Shown piece by piece: positions 12,268 to 23,913 of a stretch of 64,000 nucleotides of DNA (within the stretch, counting starts at the first letter, position 1; every line of letters starts with the position of its first letter). The stretch comes from Megamerina dolium. Its lineage: Eukaryota > Arthropoda > Insecta > Diptera > Megamerinidae. The translations under genes and the position numbers were made by a program. The notes beneath the pieces were generated by a model. The model was given only the letters and a program-made list of their open reading frames with translations, did not search any database and had not been told where the DNA came from. Where the stretch lies: positions 16,377,584-16,441,583 of the forward strand of contig OY978527.1 in assembly GCA_963854835.1 (NCBI GenBank). The letters run 5' to 3'.

Positions 12268-12555
12268 TCAATGTGGCTCGAGGGAAATACATGTAACTGC
12301 ACATGGCAGATTACAATCATAGGGAAAATGATTTATGCCCATCACTGGTTGGTGTCCGTGCTTAAATGTGTGTTCTATGTTAACTGACGTCACTGGTAAT
12401 CGAAAACGAATGTAATCCGTGTTAATATTAGTGTAGGTAGCGATGTTACAGTGTACGTTAAGAGAAATAGAACGAGGCTTATGTGTTGTCAATTGCAGTG
12501 ATTTGTCTGTTGTCAGCTGGAAATGTCCAGCTTTAGGAAAAAACATACAGTTCAT
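12268..12555 (-). CDS. Unrecognised 95-codon reading frame
   Basis: ATG-initiated frame on the minus strand, rich in His, Thr and Asn, ending in EPH and a TGA just upstream of the candidate exon at 12264. No family recognised. May be part of the same transcript as the two candidate terminal exons, or spurious. Confidence 0.2.
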   Translation of the reverse strand: MNCMFFPKAGHFQLTTDKSLQLTTHKPRSISLNVHCNIATYTNINTDYIRFRLPVTSVNIEHTFKHGHQPVMGINHFPYDCNLPCAVTCISLEPH

Positions 12556-12905
12556 GTCGGTCCGTTCGAAAACTTAATTTTTATTCCGTTTGAACAATGG
12601 ACAAGAAGTACATTAAAGTTTTTTTTTTTAAATGAAGTGTGGTACCGGTCAGTGGTGTATTTGTGTACCTCATATTGTTCTATTGCATTTTGTCTTGGTG
12701 GAAGGGATACCACAGAGCGGTTGGAGGAGTTATTTATGCCACCAGCACCAGCGCATAAGAGTGCAGAAAGAGCAGTAAGGTTGACAACCACTACCTGGTA
12801 TCCTGGTGGCCAGTAATATCGGTGGATCTTACGTTTGTCTGTCCGTAAGTGCCGTGGCGTATAATCAGAACATCTGATTACGTGTATGTGTATGTGCAAG
12901 TGTAA

Positions 12906-13107
12906 TGCTGCAACTAGCCACCGACGTAAAAACGTAGGACGTGTCAGCTGACACGACCTATCTTATGGGAATGTCGTGTTAACGAAAACTCACCACCGTA
13001 TGACGGTGACGTAGACGTTGCTCGGAGCGGAGAAAATCAATGCAATTTTGTATGTTCTTACGTACGGGCGGTACGTACGTACGCTACGTCGGTGGCTAGT
13101 TGCAGCA
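12906..13107. mobile_element. 202-bp MITE with TAA target duplication (PIF/Harbinger-type)
   Basis: Terminal inverted repeats begin TGCTGCAACTAGCCACCGAC and match over about 22 bp at the two ends. The element is bounded by TAA on both sides (12903-12905 and 13108-13110). A TWA trinucleotide duplication is the hallmark of PIF/Harbinger elements. Inside is a second palindromic segment (GTGTCAGCTGACAC). Noncoding. Confidence 0.8.
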
Positions 13108-13959
13108 TAAGTGCTGGCTATTCGGTCGTTGTTAGAAATAATATATTCACTGTATTGCATATGCGTGTATGCATTTGTGTTTCAACGCATCTAGCACATC
13201 AACTAAAAGAGCACATACACACACTTGCGACAGCATCGTACACTTTGATTTGAACATATTTTTTTTACACATTGCGGAAGACTGCCAGGACATTTGCACA
13301 GATTGGACAAAATTTGTTTAAACCAATTCGGCCACCACATATATACAACACAATTCAAGTAACGAGTGAATTTACGCATACGTGGGTGTGAGCCACGGAT
13401 GCGTCGAATAAGTTGTTAATTCATTTTTCATTATTCATTATATTTTCGGGGATTGCAATGTCCCGGTGAGACGTGTAGTGCTGATAGGGAGGGCACGCAC
13501 GAGTTACATACTATAACCAACCACAGCCATTTCCAACACCAAAGCCAGAACGCAGCAACAACAACAACCAACAATAACAACGACAATCAACAGACACAAC
13601 AACAATCAACAATAACAGCGACAATCAACAGCAACAACAACTCCAGGTGCAACGACCCAACATAATAAGAATTTTTTTTAATTCATTTACTTTAGTTAAT
13701 TAAGCATTCTCACTTTTACAAACTGTCAATTATGCATTTTGCTTATGTTTTCGCAACATAATCAATAATGCGTAATAAACATTTTTACTTGTTAATGACT
13801 AAATCAATAAGCTATAAAATGTATGTATTTTGAGTTTTAAGAGTGAGTTGTAAATTAGAAGTAGAGATGTCATAATAAATGTAAATTTTAAGAAAATATA
13901 TTTTTTTTTATAAACGACATAATTTTCTGAGCTTTGTCACTGAGTTCTTTTAGTGCCGT
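13108..13959. other. No gene recognised; CAA-rich stretch
   Basis: Intergenic DNA with a CAA/AAC-rich low-complexity stretch at about 13551-13650, which creates a short Asn/Gln/Thr frame that I do not regard as a gene. Confidence 0.4.
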
Positions 13960-13964
13960 AGCTC

Positions 13965-14070
13965 AGTTCAAATTTAATATCGAAAAGATTTTTCTTTCGA
14001 ACGCCACCCACCTGTCGGCAAGCAATTGGCAATTCTTCCGACAGTAACAACTTGCCATGAAAAAGCTTCT
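13965..14070 (+). repeat. SINE fragment
   Basis: Plus-strand match to the SINE body (TTTCTTTCGAACG through ACTTGCCATGAAAAAGCTTC). A short oppositely oriented piece of the same body (about 13922-13962) precedes it, suggesting a rearranged copy. Confidence 0.6.
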
Positions 14071-14932
14071 GGGCATTCTATACTTCTGTAAAAAATTGCG
14101 CTAGCCCTAGGGGTTAGTGAAATTTTATTCACCTCATAACTGTCAAAAATTTACTCGCATCGTATTTTGCTACCAATTCACACACGCTGAAAGAAGAACA
14201 TAGGTACTGTAATAAAAATAGCGTAACTTATTATACTTGTTGTAATAAAAAAGTATTATTTCGATTTACATATGTGTTTCTCACCACAGTAGATTTTGTG
14301 TTTTTACAAAGCAAAATTAAAAACGACCAACAAAACTCCAAAACAAAGAGAGACGACTATAAATCTTATGGTCTTATGGCTAAAAAAGAATGATAGAATT
14401 AGAAGATTGCGCCCATCAGAGAGCGCTGTGACGTAACGCTGGTCTAGAGAAATGACAAAATGGCGAACAAATTCAAAAGAAAAATGTAAACAATGTAAAT
14501 GAATAAATCAATCAATCTGCCAGAGCAGTCTAATTCAGACAATTTCGAATAATTTGGTAAGCTGGGACATTATGATATTGACACAATGAAAAGAACAATG
14601 AACACAATATATTATATACATCAGCATTCCTATTCCAATTCACTCTTTCGCTAAAATCTTCCTAATGAATTTTAGTGAATTTAAGAAGCAATTGCGATTC
14701 TAATTTCTCATATTTTCGATTCGCTTATTTTCTTATTTTGACAGTCAATTTCAATCGTTGGATAAATATTGTCAAAATTACCAAACATCAGTGTAAATTT
14801 AAAATATTTCGTTAAAAAAATTTAAATTTTTTTTAAAGTCAAATAAAATAAACACATTTTATTATTTTTTTTTTTTTAATTTTTTGATTAACTTTTGATC
14901 TTCAACCATTATATACCATTATTATTATATAC
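14071..14932. other. No gene recognised
   Basis: AT-rich intergenic sequence. A stretch at about 14640-14770 resembles one at 49490-49640 (a TTTTCTTATT-TGACAG core), so an old repeat is likely, but I cannot define its ends. Confidence 0.35.
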
Positions 14933-15311
14933 TGTCACGTTTTTATTTAGTGATAACTATATACAACAACAATTTATTTAATCCTCCTTAAATTAACTTG
15001 ATATCGTGTGATGCTGCCTCAATCATGATGGTGTTATGTTGCCTCTATCACTTTCGGAATCGAATTTGTCAACAAATTGTTATGTTGCCTCTATCACTTT
15101 CGGAATCGAATTTGTCAACAAATGGCCCTATTTATACTCTGTGGCTACACTCCAGAATCTTCCTTTATCGTCGTCCAGTTTCTTCTCTTTCTTTCCCGTT
15201 AGTTTCTTCTGGTTATCGCCTATTTCTTCTTGTTGACGTTCGTTTCGATGCCACCATTATTCGTACCATTCACAATTAGTTATGAATAACTAACCATCGA
15301 TACTCGTTACA
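14933..15311 (-). repeat. Solo LTR, 379 bp, with ATAC target duplication
   Basis: Read on the minus strand it begins TGTAACGAGTATCGATGG and ends ACGTGACA. The 4-bp duplication ATAC lies at 14929-14932 and 15312-15315, typical of Ty3/Gypsy-type integration. A TATA box (TATAAATAGGG, minus strand) lies near 15130. A 46-bp segment is tandemly duplicated (15033-15078 and 15079-15124). No internal retroelement region remains, so it is a recombination-derived solo LTR. Confidence 0.8.
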
Positions 15312-15477
15312 ATACATAATTGTATATTCTACTCATATACAATTCTATTGTGCGGTGCTTTTGTTTACACTTTTGTTTGGATATTATTTGACATTTACCA
15401 CTCTAAAAAAGCACCTCAGCGGAGGATAGTTTAGAGAATCGAAATCGCATTTTCCCTTAAACTCTTAACACTTAGGC

Positions 15478-15824
15478 CAGGACACACTTAGGCTGAGAGG
15501 ACACACTTAGGCCATTGTGATACCACCGAGCTTTTCTTCCAATACTGTTGTGCGTGTTAAATTTGGACAGCATTAGAAGGGACCTACTTATATTACCCGG
15601 TTCCGAACGGCAGAACCCTTGTGACATCACTTTAACTTAGTTTTTGTCACAAAGCTCTTTTAAGAAGCATTTTTGGCAAGTTGTTACTGCCGGAAAAATT
15701 GGCACCCACCGTTCGAAAGAAATATCTTTTTCGATATTAAATTTTGTTACGCTTCAGCCGGGGATTGAACCCACGACCTACAGATCAGAAGGCCAACGCA
15801 CTAACCTCTGAGCTATGGCACCAC
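15478..15824 (-). repeat. Full-length tRNA-derived SINE
   Basis: Minus strand starts GGTGCCATAGCTCAGAGG (box A-like), carries GTGGGTTCAATCCC (box B-like), then the family body and the AACAGTATTGGAAGAAAAGC end. The box spacing and tRNA-like ends support a tRNA origin. It is not a functional tRNA because the sequence runs on into the SINE body. Confidence 0.8.
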
Positions 15825-15842
15825 TACCGTCGATATAAAAAA

Positions 15843-16519
15843 GAAACGATTTTATTGGATAGGATGCCACGACCAAGTCGCTGATTGGAATCGGAAGTGC
15901 AGGCAATGTGCAATGGCCAAAAATCCCACTAAGAAAAGTCGATGTAAGATGCACCAATACATCGTAGGTTCTCCATTTGAGCGAATTGCTAGGGACTTAG
16001 CTGGACCATTTCCAACAAACAACGCAGAGAACAAGTATGTTCTGGTGGTTATAGGTTACTTCAGTAAATGGTACTTTAGGCCAATACAAGACAGACCCCA
16101 ATCCAAATCAAGAAGCTAGTACAGTTGCGGATGTATTCGACAACCAATGGATTACTCGTTTTAATGTACCGGTTCGACCTTGGCCTGAGTGTAATTGAAG
16201 TCGCAACACCAGCGAGATCAACCGAAGGTAACTACACTAGCGAAAAGCGGGAACAGTTGGATGAAGTACATTAATTCATCAGAGAGCGGTCGCAGATGAT
16301 AAGCGACAAGATGAAGGCTCGGTATGGTTTAAGAACAAATTAGCAAAGGGTTCTATGAAGGACAGACTGTAATGCTAAACTACAAGCCCATTGGGAAGGA
16401 CCATACGAGCTTATAGAAAGATAAATGACGTAGTGTATCGTATTCAACGTGCCCGGAATAAAAGAGCAAAGTTTAAGGTAGTGCACTTGGTGCGACTTGC
16501 GCCATATCAGGGGGAAGTA
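15843..16519 (+). pseudogene. Ty3/Gypsy integrase relic
   Basis: Fragments of an LTR-retrotransposon integrase: the end of the zinc-binding part (RKCRQCAMAK, about 15890-15920), the start of the catalytic core (IARDLAGPFP, about 15985), then after a deletion the C-terminal segment (NDVVYRIQRA and KVVHLVRLAPY, about 16425-16510). Frameshifts and stops throughout. It has no LTRs of its own and is separated from the solo LTR at 14933 by a SINE. Confidence 0.75.
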
Positions 16520-17058
16520 TAGAAAAAAGTACATAAAGCGTAACAATATATTTAAATTATTTTTGTAATTTTTTCCTGTTTTTCTCATTTTTTATTAACA
16601 TCCGAAGAGTAGATTTATTTTAAATGATGATTTCATTAACGAAGATGAAAGAATGCTCTTTAAACAAATGCTTTGTACGGCAACAAACAAAGCACTTCCG
16701 TATTCTTGCTGCTACAACAACAACAACATATAATATCTTTTGTGTTAAAAATTCTTGAAAATACTTTTAAATATATATATTTCTTTTTATTTCCACTTTG
16801 AAAGATCACCAAAATTTGAAGTGAAATATACGATCAGAATAATGAAAAATAGATCATGTTAAAGAATTTACAAATTGTATATTTGTATGCATTTTTAAAT
16901 TAAATATCTATTAAAATAAGTAATCACATAAATATATGTAATAAAAAAAAACTTATTTCTTCTATCAGTCATAAATAAAATAAATACAATAAAGAAATCT
17001 AAAATACAGAAATAAACAAAGAGGATTCAAATAATTTTAAACCATAAATACAATAATG
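16520..17058. other. No gene recognised
   Basis: AT-rich sequence downstream of gene B. A CAACAACAACAAC run at about 16715 resembles those at 27940 and, inverted, at 31110. Confidence 0.35.
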
Positions 17059-17059
17059 G

Positions 17060-17175
17060 CCCGTAGTAAAAATGGACAGTTACAGTCAAAGTTAAAATCA
17101 TGTTAAAGTTAGAAATCCAAAAAGCCGATTCTAACGTTAAGATGATCATAACTTGGACTGTAAGTACGGTCCATT
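17060..17175. repeat. MITE-like inverted repeat, family X copy 1
   Basis: Left arm starting CCCGTAGTAAAAATGGACAG and the inverse of the right arm share ATGGAC, TACAGTC, AAGTT and GTTAGAA blocks. The same family (CCCGTAGTTATGG start) occurs at 37319-37451 next to the finger exon of gene C. Noncoding. Confidence 0.5.
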
Positions 17176-17242
17176 TTTTTAAAATGAACACGATAAGAGA
17201 TGTGCTTAAACCAGGATTTATATAGTGTCTGCGAAAACGAAT

Positions 17243-19382
17243 TCATTGCGTCACCTCTGTGCTGGTTCGAGTAACAGTCGTGCCATGTGATTTCATATGT
17301 CCACTGAGACCGGCGTATTGAGCAAAATCTTTGCCACATATTTTACAAACATATTTCTTCTTTTCTGCGTGAATTTGTTTATGCTGACACAAGTACTTGG
17401 AACTGGTGAATGCCTTACCGCATATATTGCAAACTTTATCGCGTACATTCAAATGTGCCTTCATATGTTCGGTGAGTTTATTCTTTTCGTAGTATGATTT
17501 CGAACATATACTACACGTGTGACTGGGCCGTTTTTTATGACGACGATTATGTGAATCGAAAAATGTCCACGTACGAAATGATTGGCCGCATACTTCACAG
17601 AAATACGGCTTCTCACCGGTATGATATCGCATATGCACATTTAGATCAGTGGTTGTAGCATAGCGCTTCTTACACACCGTACATTCGAAGGGGTAATCAC
17701 GAGTGTGTCGTCGCAAATGTACGGTACAATTGCCGACCTTCATAAAACCACGATTACATATGGGACATGTAAATGGCATCGATCCGTCATGCTGAGATTT
17801 GTGTATCTTATACTGATCGGGACCATTGAATGTTTTCTCACAGAAGATACACTTAAATGGGCCAACATGATCCTCGAGAAATTCAATTTGACTATAGTAT
17901 TTACATGTTGGCGTAAATTGCATGCACAAACGTTCCGCTTGTAATTTAAGATGCTTCTCCTGGGTGCACGCATAACGTATGCGATAGATTTTCTTTTGCA
18001 ATTCATTTTGTGTGATATCTAAATTCATTCTACTTCTCACCGTTTCCAGCATTTCCTCGAATGCATCGTGCCGCTGATTTTTGAAACGAAAACCAATATG
18101 TTGGACATTCCAGAGGCATGGAAAACTCTTATACATCTCAATTAACTCGATATTTTGCGCATCTGTAAGATTGGGCAGTGGTAGGACAGGTTTTTCTTTG
18201 GCCAACACTTTAGTACCCTATTGGAAAGATTTGTTGATTAGTATACAGTTCCAACAAGACACAGTTTATATTAAGAAAATAATCAAAATTACCCTCTTAT
18301 TACGTTGTTTATATTTTATGCTCTCTTTTAGAAATGATAATTTATCATAATACCATAGTGGCGTATATCGTTCGCCCGTTGAAGAGGCCACCATTTCATT
18401 TTGTAACTCGGAACGAAATTTAAAACGCATTTTCTTTATACGCTCACGTATTACGCTAGCACTCAGCTGCATTGCCATTTGTTTATTAATCGTTTGTGCT
18501 ATCTTTCTAAATGCATCATCACGTTTTTTACGATTTCTCGAAATGGACTCATTTGTATTCCATAATATATGGTGTTTTTTATACAACTTTATTATGGCTA
18601 ATGTTAATTCCCTATCTTCATCGTCTTGCACATCATCAGCATTATCATCGTCATCACCATCGATATACTGTGAAAGCAATATGGTGTTAATTTCGTAACT
18701 ACAGATATCATTGCATGCCACTCACCTCATCATTAATTGAATTATTTGCACTATCATAGCTATTTTCTTGCCTATCAACATCCATCTATCATTTAGAACA
18801 GTCATTATAAAGTGTTTGAAACAAAAAATTCAATGAAAATATGCAGATACATACCAATTCCATAACTTCAAATGCTTGGTCTTCTTTGTCATCATTAGAA
18901 AATAATTCAGAAGTATTTTCCGCCATTGTTCTATAATTTAAATCTTCATGCATATCTCCCTCAACATCATCAACAATTTCTGCTGCCATCATTGGGAACT
19001 GTGAGTCTTCAAGCGGATCTTGAAAAATGGACGTATTCTTTTCTATTCGTTGTACTTCTTTGTGGTGCACTTCATTCAACTCATGTTCAATATCTGATTG
19101 ATGTTCTTGTTCCACTTGAATAGCTGCATCATCATCATCATCATCATCATCATCTTCGTCAGAGATAATAGCTTCGTTCACATCTTCCACATTGCGATAT
19201 AAATCACTTTTATGTTTTTCTTCCATATGCATTGTAAATGATTCGAATTGCAAGCAAATTGTTGCACAAAATATACAATTAAGTGCAAATACGTTTTTGC
19301 CCATATCAACTGATGTTATTATATCACCACATTTTTTGTATTCTTTTCTTAAAGACATAATATCGCATGCAAGCGACACCAT
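17243..19382 (-). CDS. Gene B: double MADF-like + seven C2H2 zinc-finger protein
   Basis: Probable nuclear DNA-binding protein, 645 aa, four exons: 19382-18855, 18785-18726, 18667-18293 and 18217-17243, all junctions phase 0 with GT-AG borders. The N-terminus has KCG (C18), then C36, C39, H52 and H57. Acidic stretches follow, including a run of nine Asp from an ATC-repeat tract near 19131-19152. MADF-like domain 1 fills exon 3 (LWN and WYYDKLSFL motifs, residues about 210-312). MADF-like domain 2 opens exon 4 (CLWNVQH). Seven canonical fingers run from C444 to about residue 637, with TGEKPY-type linkers at one position. The start is the first ATG; a second in-frame ATG is eight codons downstream. 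Most compact member of the family and the template for genes A and C. No orthologue name assigned. Confidence 0.88.
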
Positions 19383-19685
19383 TTTCGGTAATATTTTGAA
19401 AATTTATTTACTATGTCTGCAATAGTTATTTTTATTGTATTCAATTAATTTTACAATTTATGTAAACAATATTGGCTGTCAAAACAAATACGGCAGATGC
19501 GTTGGTTGTCAAATACTGTATATATGTGAGTGTGCACTTTTCGCAATTGTATGTTCAGTGATTTAGGGTACTTAGTGGTTGGGAATACATTTATATAAAT
19601 CGCATGATTGCAAAAGTTCGTACTCGATTTTTTCTAAATGACAATAATCATGGTTGCAGAAATTTTTCTTCTTTCAGCACATTCT
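19383..19685. promoter_or_regulatory. Probable 5' flank of gene B
   Basis: AT-rich sequence immediately upstream of the gene B start, before the SINE at 19686. No clear TATA box or initiator stands out. Assigned as a promoter region by position only. Confidence 0.3.
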
Positions 19686-19975
19686 GTAGATCGTGGGTTT
19701 AATCCCCGGCTGAAGCATAACAAGTTTAATATCGAAAAGATTTTTCTTTCGAATGGTGCCACCTGTCGGCAAGCAATTGGAAATTCTTCCGGCAGTAACA
19801 ATTTGCTATGGAAAATCTTCTAACAGAACTCTGTGACAAAGCTCAGTAACAGTGATGTGACAAGGGTTTTGCCGTTCAGAACCGGCTAAAATTAGATGGT
19901 CAATTCTAATATTGTCCAAAATTTAACACGCAGAAGAATACTGGAAGAAAAGCTTGACCAAATACCTCTTCGGGG
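19686..19975 (+). repeat. SINE, 5'-truncated
   Basis: Plus-strand copy beginning inside the tRNA-like head (GTGGGTTTAATCCCCGGC, box B) and continuing through the complete body to AATACTGGAAGAAAAGC. Box A is missing. Confidence 0.7.
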
Positions 19976-20034
19976 CGTATAAGTGCCAGATATTTATTCT
20001 TTTTTGATATTCTGATTGTATCTACGCCAGACAA

Positions 20035-20305
20035 CAAAATAGATGTGTTTTCGTACTTTTCCAGTAACAATTATCCAGTAAACAAATATTTGAGAATTTG
20101 ACAACATTTGCTCTCAAAGAGAAAAATATGCCATAAAGTACAATTACGCAAAACCAGCAAAAACTTGCAAGTTTCACGAACAGCTGATATTCCACTAAGT
20201 AAATTGCAATTGTTCGTTTGCTTGTTAGTTTCTTTTGCTTATGATCAGCTGTTATTCGTACTTGCAAGTCTTTACTGGCATAAATTTGTCCAGTAACAAT
20301 TTGCA
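20035..20305. repeat. Repeat family V, copy 1
   Basis: Shares CCAGTAACAATTATC, TTGCTCTCAAAGAGAAAAAT and CAAAAACTTGCAAGTTT blocks with 32950-33325. CCAGTAA motifs occur at both ends. Noncoding; class not determined. Confidence 0.5.
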
Positions 20306-20309
20306 ACTA

Positions 20310-21010
20310 CTTACTTACTTACTTATGTGGCCATAACAACCGAATATCGATTTAGGCCGAAAATAACATGCTTCGCCAGCCATCTCTGTTCTTCGCTAGC
20401 TGGCGCTAGTTAGAAATTCCAAGCGCCGTCAGGTTCTCCAGTACTTGGTCTTTCCACCGGAGGTTTGGTCTTCCTCTTCTGCGTCGTCCTCCAGCGGGTT
20501 CCGAATATAACACCTTCTTAGCTGGAGCGTGTTCTTCCATTCGCTTGACATGACCTAGCCAGCGCAGCCGCTGGATTTTGATGCGCTTTACTATGTCAAT
20601 ATCGGCATACAGCTCGTACATTTCATGGTTGTACCTTATTCGGTATGCGAAAACTCCAAGCATTCGCTCATCCGAGGTGGAAATTGTCCAGGCTCCAGGC
20701 CATATGTTAGGACAGGCATGATGAGAGACTTGTAGAGTGTAGTTTTCGTTCTTCGAGAGAGGGCTCGACTTCTCAATTGCTTACTCAGCCCAAAGTAACA
20801 CCTGTTAGCAAGAGTTATCCTACGCATGATCTCCACGCTGACGTCATTACTGCTGTTAATGCTGGTTCCAAGATAGACAAAGTCCCTTACTACTTCAAAA
20901 GCGTAGTTGTCAACAGTGACGTACTGTCCAAGACGCCGGGACTCTTTGTTTGTTGACACTAGATACTTTGTCTTGCCCTCGTTCACCGTGAGACCCATCC
21001 GACGCGACTC
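20310..21010 (-). pseudogene. RTE-like LINE, 3' part
   Basis: Minus strand encodes the thumb and C-terminal region (GLTVNEGKTKYLVS, FVYLGTSINSSNDV, LRWLGHVKRMEEH, GRRRRGRPNL), with a break near 20650. The 3' end is an AAGT-type short tandem repeat (plus strand ACTTACTTACTTA, 20310-20325), the tail type common in RTE LINEs. The same 3' end is found in the 38532-39455 copy. Confidence 0.8.
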
Positions 21011-21344
21011 CTCTTACCCTCAACTCAAAATGAAATGTCATTTCGCTCTCTCAATTTCCCATTCTTTGCAAGTTTTTTGGGTACGAAAACGCCAAAACGT
21101 GATAGTTTGTAACAATTATCACAAACTATTGCGTACGAGAACACTCCTAATATCGCGCACTGCCCGTATAAAGTTTGCATGGGTTAGCAACCCTAACTCA
21201 ATTCTTTTTCGTCCCACTATTTTTCGCTCTTTTTCTCACTCTCTCCCATTCTCTTCAACAATTCTGTATACTTTTTCTCATCACTTTCCGTTTTATTTAC
21301 TTTCCTTATTGTTAATATTAACTCCCTCGGCCAAAGTAGTACGG

Positions 21345-21765
21345 GTTGCACATGTGCAGTAATACTGCATGCAGTAAATTCTATTTGACAGTTTTGTCCA
21401 GTGACTTTTATGTTCAGAGTTTAGATTAAAATAGGATTATTTTTTTATGATTGGTGCCTTTTGTCATACAAAAACCTGTTTGCTCTCCTGTTTGCTCTCC
21501 AATTGTTCCTCCATCATTTCAAAAAAATACGTTTGAAATATGAATACATCTGATTATTTGACAGATTTGCTTTGTGCTCGTAGGTAGAGCGCCTCCAAAA
21601 CTGTGGTTCATGCCTAAGAAACATTGGCACTGCGCAGTGAAATTTAATTTGAGCATATCTTGCGGTGTTCTGCATAGTATGCAGAATCCCGTGTGGCTCA
21701 CTTCATATAAACTAGTGTGTTGAAAATTTTACTGCGCACCGTTACTGCACATGTGTTTCAGCCGT
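21345..21765. repeat. Possible MITE with inverted ends
   Basis: CACATGTGCAGTAA at about 21350 and its inverse TTACTGCACATGTG at about 21742 border about 400 bp without coding potential. Outer bases are less well matched, so the ends are approximate. Confidence 0.4.
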
Positions 21766-22004
21766 AAACGATTAAAAAACCGTTGCCAAAAAAGCATTTT
21801 TAAATAAATATTTAATACTATTTTTGAAAAGTAGTTAATCAAGCTATTAGCTAAGTTTTCTCAATTATGGCGCTAATTTAACTCGATTTCCGAATCAAAA
21901 TTCTTATGCAACTCTGTTAGGTGCGTTTGGTTTTTTGACTTTGCTGAGTTCAGTAGTCAATAGACAACCAACTGTTTGTTTTTAATTTATTTATAATTTT
22001 CTAA

Positions 22005-22243
22005 GGGCCTGTTTTTCAGTTTACGTAAACGGAGTTTAAATTGAAACTTATTTTAGAGCGCAGAAAGAAAAGATGGACTGGAGTGCAAGAACAGACAACT
22101 AAACAGCTGATAGTTTAACCTTAGTTTAACCCAGCTAGATTGGGCGTTTAAACTTAGTTTACACATCGTTGAGATTTGATTGAAAAACTGCAAGTCGAGT
22201 TTAAACAACAAACAGAGTTACACTCGCACTGAAAAACTGTCCC
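22005..22243. repeat. Possible MITE with GGG-CTGTTTTTCAGT ends
   Basis: GGGCCTGTTTTTCAGT at 22005 and its near-inverse ACTGAAAAACTGTCCC ending at 22243 bracket a 239-bp segment full of GTTTAAAC-like motifs. No clear target duplication. Confidence 0.45.
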
Positions 22244-23089
22244 AAAAACAACAATTATTTTATGACAGCTCGTTAATCGCTGACTGACAGAGAGCTAACT
22301 GTGTATGAATGATAAAAACTGATTGTTCAATTAAAATCTTAATTGACTGTTTGAAAATAGTATAATGATTCAGCGGTTTTTAAAATTTTCCATTTAAAAA
22401 AAATTACATGTGCATCAATTACAAATGGCTTTTAAACAAGGTATAAATTAATAAATCGATTTGATATTTGACATATGTACATCTGAAGGATTGGATATTC
22501 TGGAATGTACAATATGCTTTTTTAAATTTAAATTTCACAATATTCAAACGCACAAATATAAAAACTACTTGACATTTCTCACTATAAAAAAGCACTGCAG
22601 AAGCGCATAAAACATATATATATTTTACGAAGAGCTTGGTGAATCAGAATCGCATTTTCTCCTAAACTCCAACAAAGAACGGATAAATTATTTTTAGAAT
22701 TGAATTTAAATTGTTTTCTAGTTTCATCGCACTCACACTTTTTCACTAACACACTCGCACTTTTAGAAATTTATCATCGACTTGATGTAAAATTGTTCTA
22801 TAAGTCACATTTCAACTTGATATTCATGTCAAACAGCTGATCACAGTTTTTGCAAATAATTTTTCGTGCTTCGCTTTGTAATGGTTATGCCGAGATTAAA
22901 CAATGAATAAAAATAATAAAAAGAGTGGAGTATTGCAATTTATAGAAAATAGAACAATTACAAACTGAAATTGAATATCAAGTTGCGTGCTGCCTACGTC
23001 ACAGTTGCCAACTCTAATTGACAAGCAGCATTTGTGATTAACTTGAAAGCAATTTATTGATCGTGTAACCGCACTGTTAGCGAAGAAGT
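22244..23089. other. No gene recognised
   Basis: AT-rich. A CATTTTCTCCTAAACTCC segment near 22655 resembles ones at 15450 and 49805, indicating an undefined dispersed repeat. Confidence 0.35.
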
Positions 23090-23470
23090 TGGAGCTTAAA
23101 GCTGAAGTTCCATTCCAGGTTTTTCAGGCGTTGGGGCTTGCCTACAGCTTAAGCTGAAGTTCCATACCTTGCTTTTCAGGCATTGCGGGCTAATGTGATC
23201 AAGCCTGAAAGATAATTTAGTGAAATTCTATGGAAGCTGCTCCACAACCAAAGTCCGAAAAACCTGTAAAGTCTGAAAGTTGCCAAATTGGGAACTAGTT
23301 TCGAAATCACTTACCATATTTTAAGAGAATTTTACACAAATTTCAGACAATAAAATAAAAAGTCATCAGCCTGAATCAAGTTCGTAATTTGACAACTATA
23401 AGTCTTTTCTGGCTTTGGTTGTGGAGCAGCTTGCATACTATTGCACTTAAGCTAAAGCTGTAAACATAAT
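23090..23470. repeat. Inverted-repeat element, family W copy 1
   Basis: Carries AAGCTGCTCCACAACCAAAG near 23235 and its inverse CTTTGGTTGTGGAGCAGCTT near 23415, so the two halves face each other. Related single halves occur at 44352-44450 and 45700-45850. Noncoding; ends approximate. Confidence 0.5.
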
Positions 23471-23839
23471 TGCAGCCACTGAATACATTTGCCATACAGG
23501 GCGACAACTCCCTTTATGATGTTTATGATGTCATGTTTATGATGTTTCGCATATTTTGTGTTATCAGAAAAGGTTTAAGAAGAAGATGGTGGATACGGCC
23601 TGTAAATTTAAACAGAAAAGAACTCGGATTTCAATCAACCGTTTTCTCGCAGTTGAAATTGAAAGATGTGGCGTTTCCATATATTTCCACTTAGTTCCAA
23701 GATTAGGCGGGCCAGCGCTGGAACTATGTAAGTAGATCGGCACGTCTTCTTCTTTTGTATATATCGTAGCCCTTCCAATGCTTCCGGCATGTGTACACTA
23801 AAATTATTAATGTTTTTTATTACCACACATGCATATATG

Positions 23840-23842
<3 letters not shown>

Positions 23843-23908
<66 letters not shown>
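23843..23908. repeat. (TA)n microsatellite
   Basis: About 64 bp of pure TA dinucleotide. It produces Tyr/Ile-repeat frames on both strands, which are artefacts. Confidence 0.95.

Positions 23909-23913
<5 letters not shown>

Noticed and set aside
13453..13665. Asn/Gln/Thr-rich frame
   Set aside because: Result of a CAA-rich low-complexity tract; no surrounding exon structure.
15750..15824. tRNA gene (box A and box B present on the minus strand)
   Set aside because: The same head at 34163 and 8108 is always followed by the same non-tRNA body, so these are SINE heads.
17705..17944. Plus-strand frame of 79 codons
   Set aside because: Antisense shadow of gene B fingers.
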